Assembly: GCA_021014325.1 (NCBI GenBank) | Contig: CM037461.1 | Coordinates: 13,545,501 to 13,609,500 of the forward strand | From: Plazaster borealis | Taxonomy: Eukaryota > Echinodermata > Asteroidea > Forcipulatida > Labidiasteridae | Length of the DNA: 64,000 nucleotides | Reading direction: 5' to 3' | Part shown: positions 62,273 through 64,000 of the stretch, piece after piece | Layout of the letters: each line of letters begins with the position of its first letter | Numbering within the stretch: the first letter of the stretch is position 1 | The notes under the pieces: model-generated | Told to the model about the DNA's origin: nothing | Database searches by the model: none | What the model saw: the letters and a program-made list of their open reading frames with translations, nothing else | Position numbers and translations under genes: made by a program

Positions 62273-62476
62273 TTGCCTAAACATCATCCTGACAATCGGC
62301 GTTCATGCACTTGGTCTTTTGAAGAGATTAGTATTTTAACCGAATTTGTAAGGCTGAATAAACATAAGCTTGTGGGCACAAACAGCAATGGCAGGGGTTG
62401 TGTGAATATAGAGAAGGTGAAGATCCACTACTGGAAGGAGGCAAGCAGTGTCCTGATGCAGAATGGCTGTCCATGA
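62273..62476 (+). CDS. Myb/SANT-like DNA-binding exon fragment
   Basis: An open frame without ATG reads CTWSFEEISILTEFVRLNKH, then KLVGTNSNGRGCVN and EKVKIHYWKEASSVLMQNG before TGA. The spacing of tryptophans and the FEE..L..FV..NK pattern match the trihelix Myb/SANT-like domain found in NAIF1/MSANTD-type proteins and in Harbinger-type transposon accessory proteins. The lack of a start codon and the quick stop suggest an exon or a truncated copy. Its nearness to retroelement debris favours a mobile-element origin (inference). Confidence 0.55.
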   Translation: MPKHHPDNRRSCTWSFEEISILTEFVRLNKHKLVGTNSNGRGCVNIEKVKIHYWKEASSVLMQNGCP

Positions 62477-62516
62477 ATGTCCATTTATCGCTGAGTAGGG
62501 CATTAAAACAAAATTT

Positions 62517-62690
62517 AAATCAGCAAGGATGTTTCTGTGGGGGGGGGGGGGTGATTATGATTGTGCTTTGACAGTAAATGATTATTTCTTGCTGGTACAG
62601 TTAAAATCAGTAAGGATGTTTTTGTCGGGGGGGGGGCTGACTATGATTGTGCATTGACAGTAAATGACTATTTCTTGGCGAGAACAGCAT
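62517..62690 (+). repeat. 87-bp tandem duplication with poly-G
   Basis: Two units begin aaatcag.aaggatgttt and contain a G run (12-13 then 10 bases), then gattatgattgtgc or gactatgattgtgc, and gacagtaaatga.tatttcttg. A third G run of 12 lies at about 62746-62758 outside the duplication. Confidence 0.9.
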
Positions 62691-62945
62691 TTGAACACAA
62701 AAGAACACACACAGGCAACATTTTTGTTGTTGAAATTTGTATATTTGGGGGGGGGGGGCACGCATTCCGCCCAGTATTATTTTGTGAGCATTAATACAAA
62801 ATAAGTAATAAAAGAATAGAAACAATGGGATTGAAAAATGAAAGAATGGGTATAAGCAATGAACTTTCATTGTATGCCGAGTAAGGTCATAAAAATACGG
62901 GAAAAAAACACACCAGCATTTTGTATATCCTGGACTCCATTGAGA

Positions 62946-63034
62946 TTCAACTCATTTGGGTTGTTAAGCGTATCTCTTTAACCATTACACCTAAATGGTT
63001 AAGGAGATACGCTTAACAACCCAAATGAGTTGAA
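62946..63034. repeat. 41-bp inverted repeat hairpin, 7-nt loop
   Basis: Arms 62946-62986 and 62994-63034 are complementary at 40 of 41 positions around the loop acaccta, starting ttcaactcatttgggttg. Pairing can extend outward with tccatt/aatgga after a small bulge. A miniature foldback element is most likely; a hairpin RNA precursor is possible. Confidence 0.92.
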
Positions 63035-63455
63035 GCTAAATGGACACACACAAATTCAACTGCCGTGATGCCCACGATTCATAGATTTGACTTCGCGGTT
63101 ATTCCTCTGTATCAGGCACGAAAAATGCCCCCACAGATAAGCTATCATGGGCGCTATTTTGGGCAATAATGTATTGGCTATCAAGTAGACTAAAAGCCAT
63201 GATCGCAGGCTTGGAACCAAGTCTACACAGTTCACCGTAGTAGATTAATTAAGGAGATTCATTAAAAAAAAAATATATTTTGGTATTGAGGGTTAACCGT
63301 TTGATCTTCTGCCAAATAACCGAATGAGGTGGTTCAAAAGAATATGAACAGGTTATGTGTTGTTTGTGGACTCTATTGCCCTTTTCGTGTTGAACAAAAA
63401 CCCTTTTCCGGTAAGTTAGCAGCAAACATGCCATGGTGAATCGTGTGGTGAACCA
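63035..63455. other. Gene-free stretch
   Basis: No gene recognised. The words acttcgcggtt (near 63091) and caccgtagtagattaatt (near 63233) resemble the segment repeated in the Penelope 3' part, perhaps by chance. The minus-strand frame at 63249-63464 is not supported. Confidence 0.35.
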
Positions 63456-63700
63456 AAAGTTCAATAGTTCAATAGTTCAATTTATTTCCACTCAATCATT
63501 TAAATTGACAAAATATAACATTACAGGAGAAAAAATCCCTTAATAGATTAAGTGGAGGAGGTCTCCTGAAAGCAAGCTTGTTGGGTGGAGACCCCCCAAA
63601 TTTGTGTACATACATACGTATATGAGAAAGAACAATGTAAAGGGTAGACTGAAATAATTGAAAGCACACAAACTAGTTACACATGAAATGACACGAACAA
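63456..63700 (-). mobile_element. Probable LINE 3' end (minus strand)
   Basis: Three copies of the 8-mer gttcaata (63459-63482) and then ttatttccactcaatc read on the minus strand as aaataaattgaactattgaac, cut here to its style: a simple-repeat tail of the sort found at the 3' end of CR1-like LINEs. Upstream on that strand is a conserved-looking 3' UTR word set (caagcttgctttcaggagac). No coding part lies in the window. Confidence 0.4.
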
Positions 63701-64000
63701 AACACAAACAGGACATCACAGTAACAATGGATCAGTAAATGTAGTGAGGTGGATTAAGGACAAAAAACACGAAGATCGTGACACGGTGGACAAAAAGCAC
63801 CAATTCTTTTTGAAGAGTCCTATGGGTATGTAGATTGATAAAATCCCATGGTCCAAAAAAATTGCAATGACCTTGACCTAAATTTGACGTAATATATTCA
63901 AAATGGCCACCATTTCCTTAAAACGGCATAACTTTAGTTATGTAATGCCGACGCAAGCGATTTTAGTAGCGAATTATATGTATCAGAGGCCAAGGAATCA
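63701..64000. other. Gene-free end of window
   Basis: No gene. The words gaccttgacctaaatttgac and aaaatggccaccatttcc are typical of dispersed invertebrate repeats, and the element probably continues past the window. Confidence 0.35.

Noticed and set aside
62607..62870. Minus-strand ORF with a proline run
   Set aside because: It reads through poly-G tracts of a tandem duplication; low complexity.

Overview
The window is invertebrate animal nuclear DNA. The clues are spliced gene models with GT/AG junctions, a Penelope-like retroelement fragment, dispersed non-coding repeats, and several 'orphan' protein families that are multi-copy in invertebrate deuterostome and cnidarian genomes (a KMT5A-like SET domain, a P2X7-type cysteine domain, a C2H2 orphan). 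Frequent 'taggcct' and 'tacatgta' words fit an echinoderm or related deuterostome. The species cannot be fixed from this sequence, and the taxonomic placement is inference.

From base 1 to about 37.03 kb there is one continuous satellite array with a 69-bp monomer (roughly 535 copies), and it runs off the left edge of the window. Monomer variants recur in fixed order, so there is higher-order structure: 6- and 7-monomer blocks of about 413 and 482 bp, and longer modules of about 1.65 and 2.41 kb. Because 69 is 23 x 3, both strands carry long stop-free frames; these are a by-product of the repeat and not genes. At the right edge two or three monomers are inverted, one degenerate forward monomer follows, and then comes a flank (37.28-38.10 kb) still sprinkled with the GTCCTCG core of the monomer. 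Next are two copies of a 167-bp segment 405 bp apart and a 269-bp tandem duplication (38.22-38.83 kb).

From 39.3 to 47.5 kb lies a decayed multi-exon locus: a KMT5A-like SET-domain gene whose last SET exon carries two frameshifts and a stop, followed by exons that read as part of a BRCT domain and also carry frameshifts. Its introns hold an alternating inverted-repeat cluster (40.08-40.82 kb) and a 156-bp palindrome (45.96-46.12 kb). From 47.8 to 51.8 kb there is an AACGT-rich repeat, a 60-bp minisatellite, and a broken minus-strand C2H2 zinc-finger orphan. From 52.5 to 54.4 kb is a three-exon gene with a P2X7-receptor-type intracellular cysteine domain, recognisable end to end but broken by frameshifts.

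From 56.1 to 57.7 kb a minus-strand gene fragment contains five 31-residue repeats with three premature stops. The right end (59-64 kb) is mostly mobile-element debris: an unidentified coding-like fragment, a 5'-truncated Penelope-like element with an intact GIY-YIG endonuclease domain and a hammerhead-like 3' motif, a Myb/SANT-like exon, a long perfect hairpin, and the probable 3' end of a LINE.

No intact host gene is evident. Nearly every recognisable coding segment is broken, so the window looks like a satellite block with a gene-poor border of pseudogenes and transposons; uncorrected long-read indels are the main alternative explanation for the breaks. No genes here can be shown to work together.
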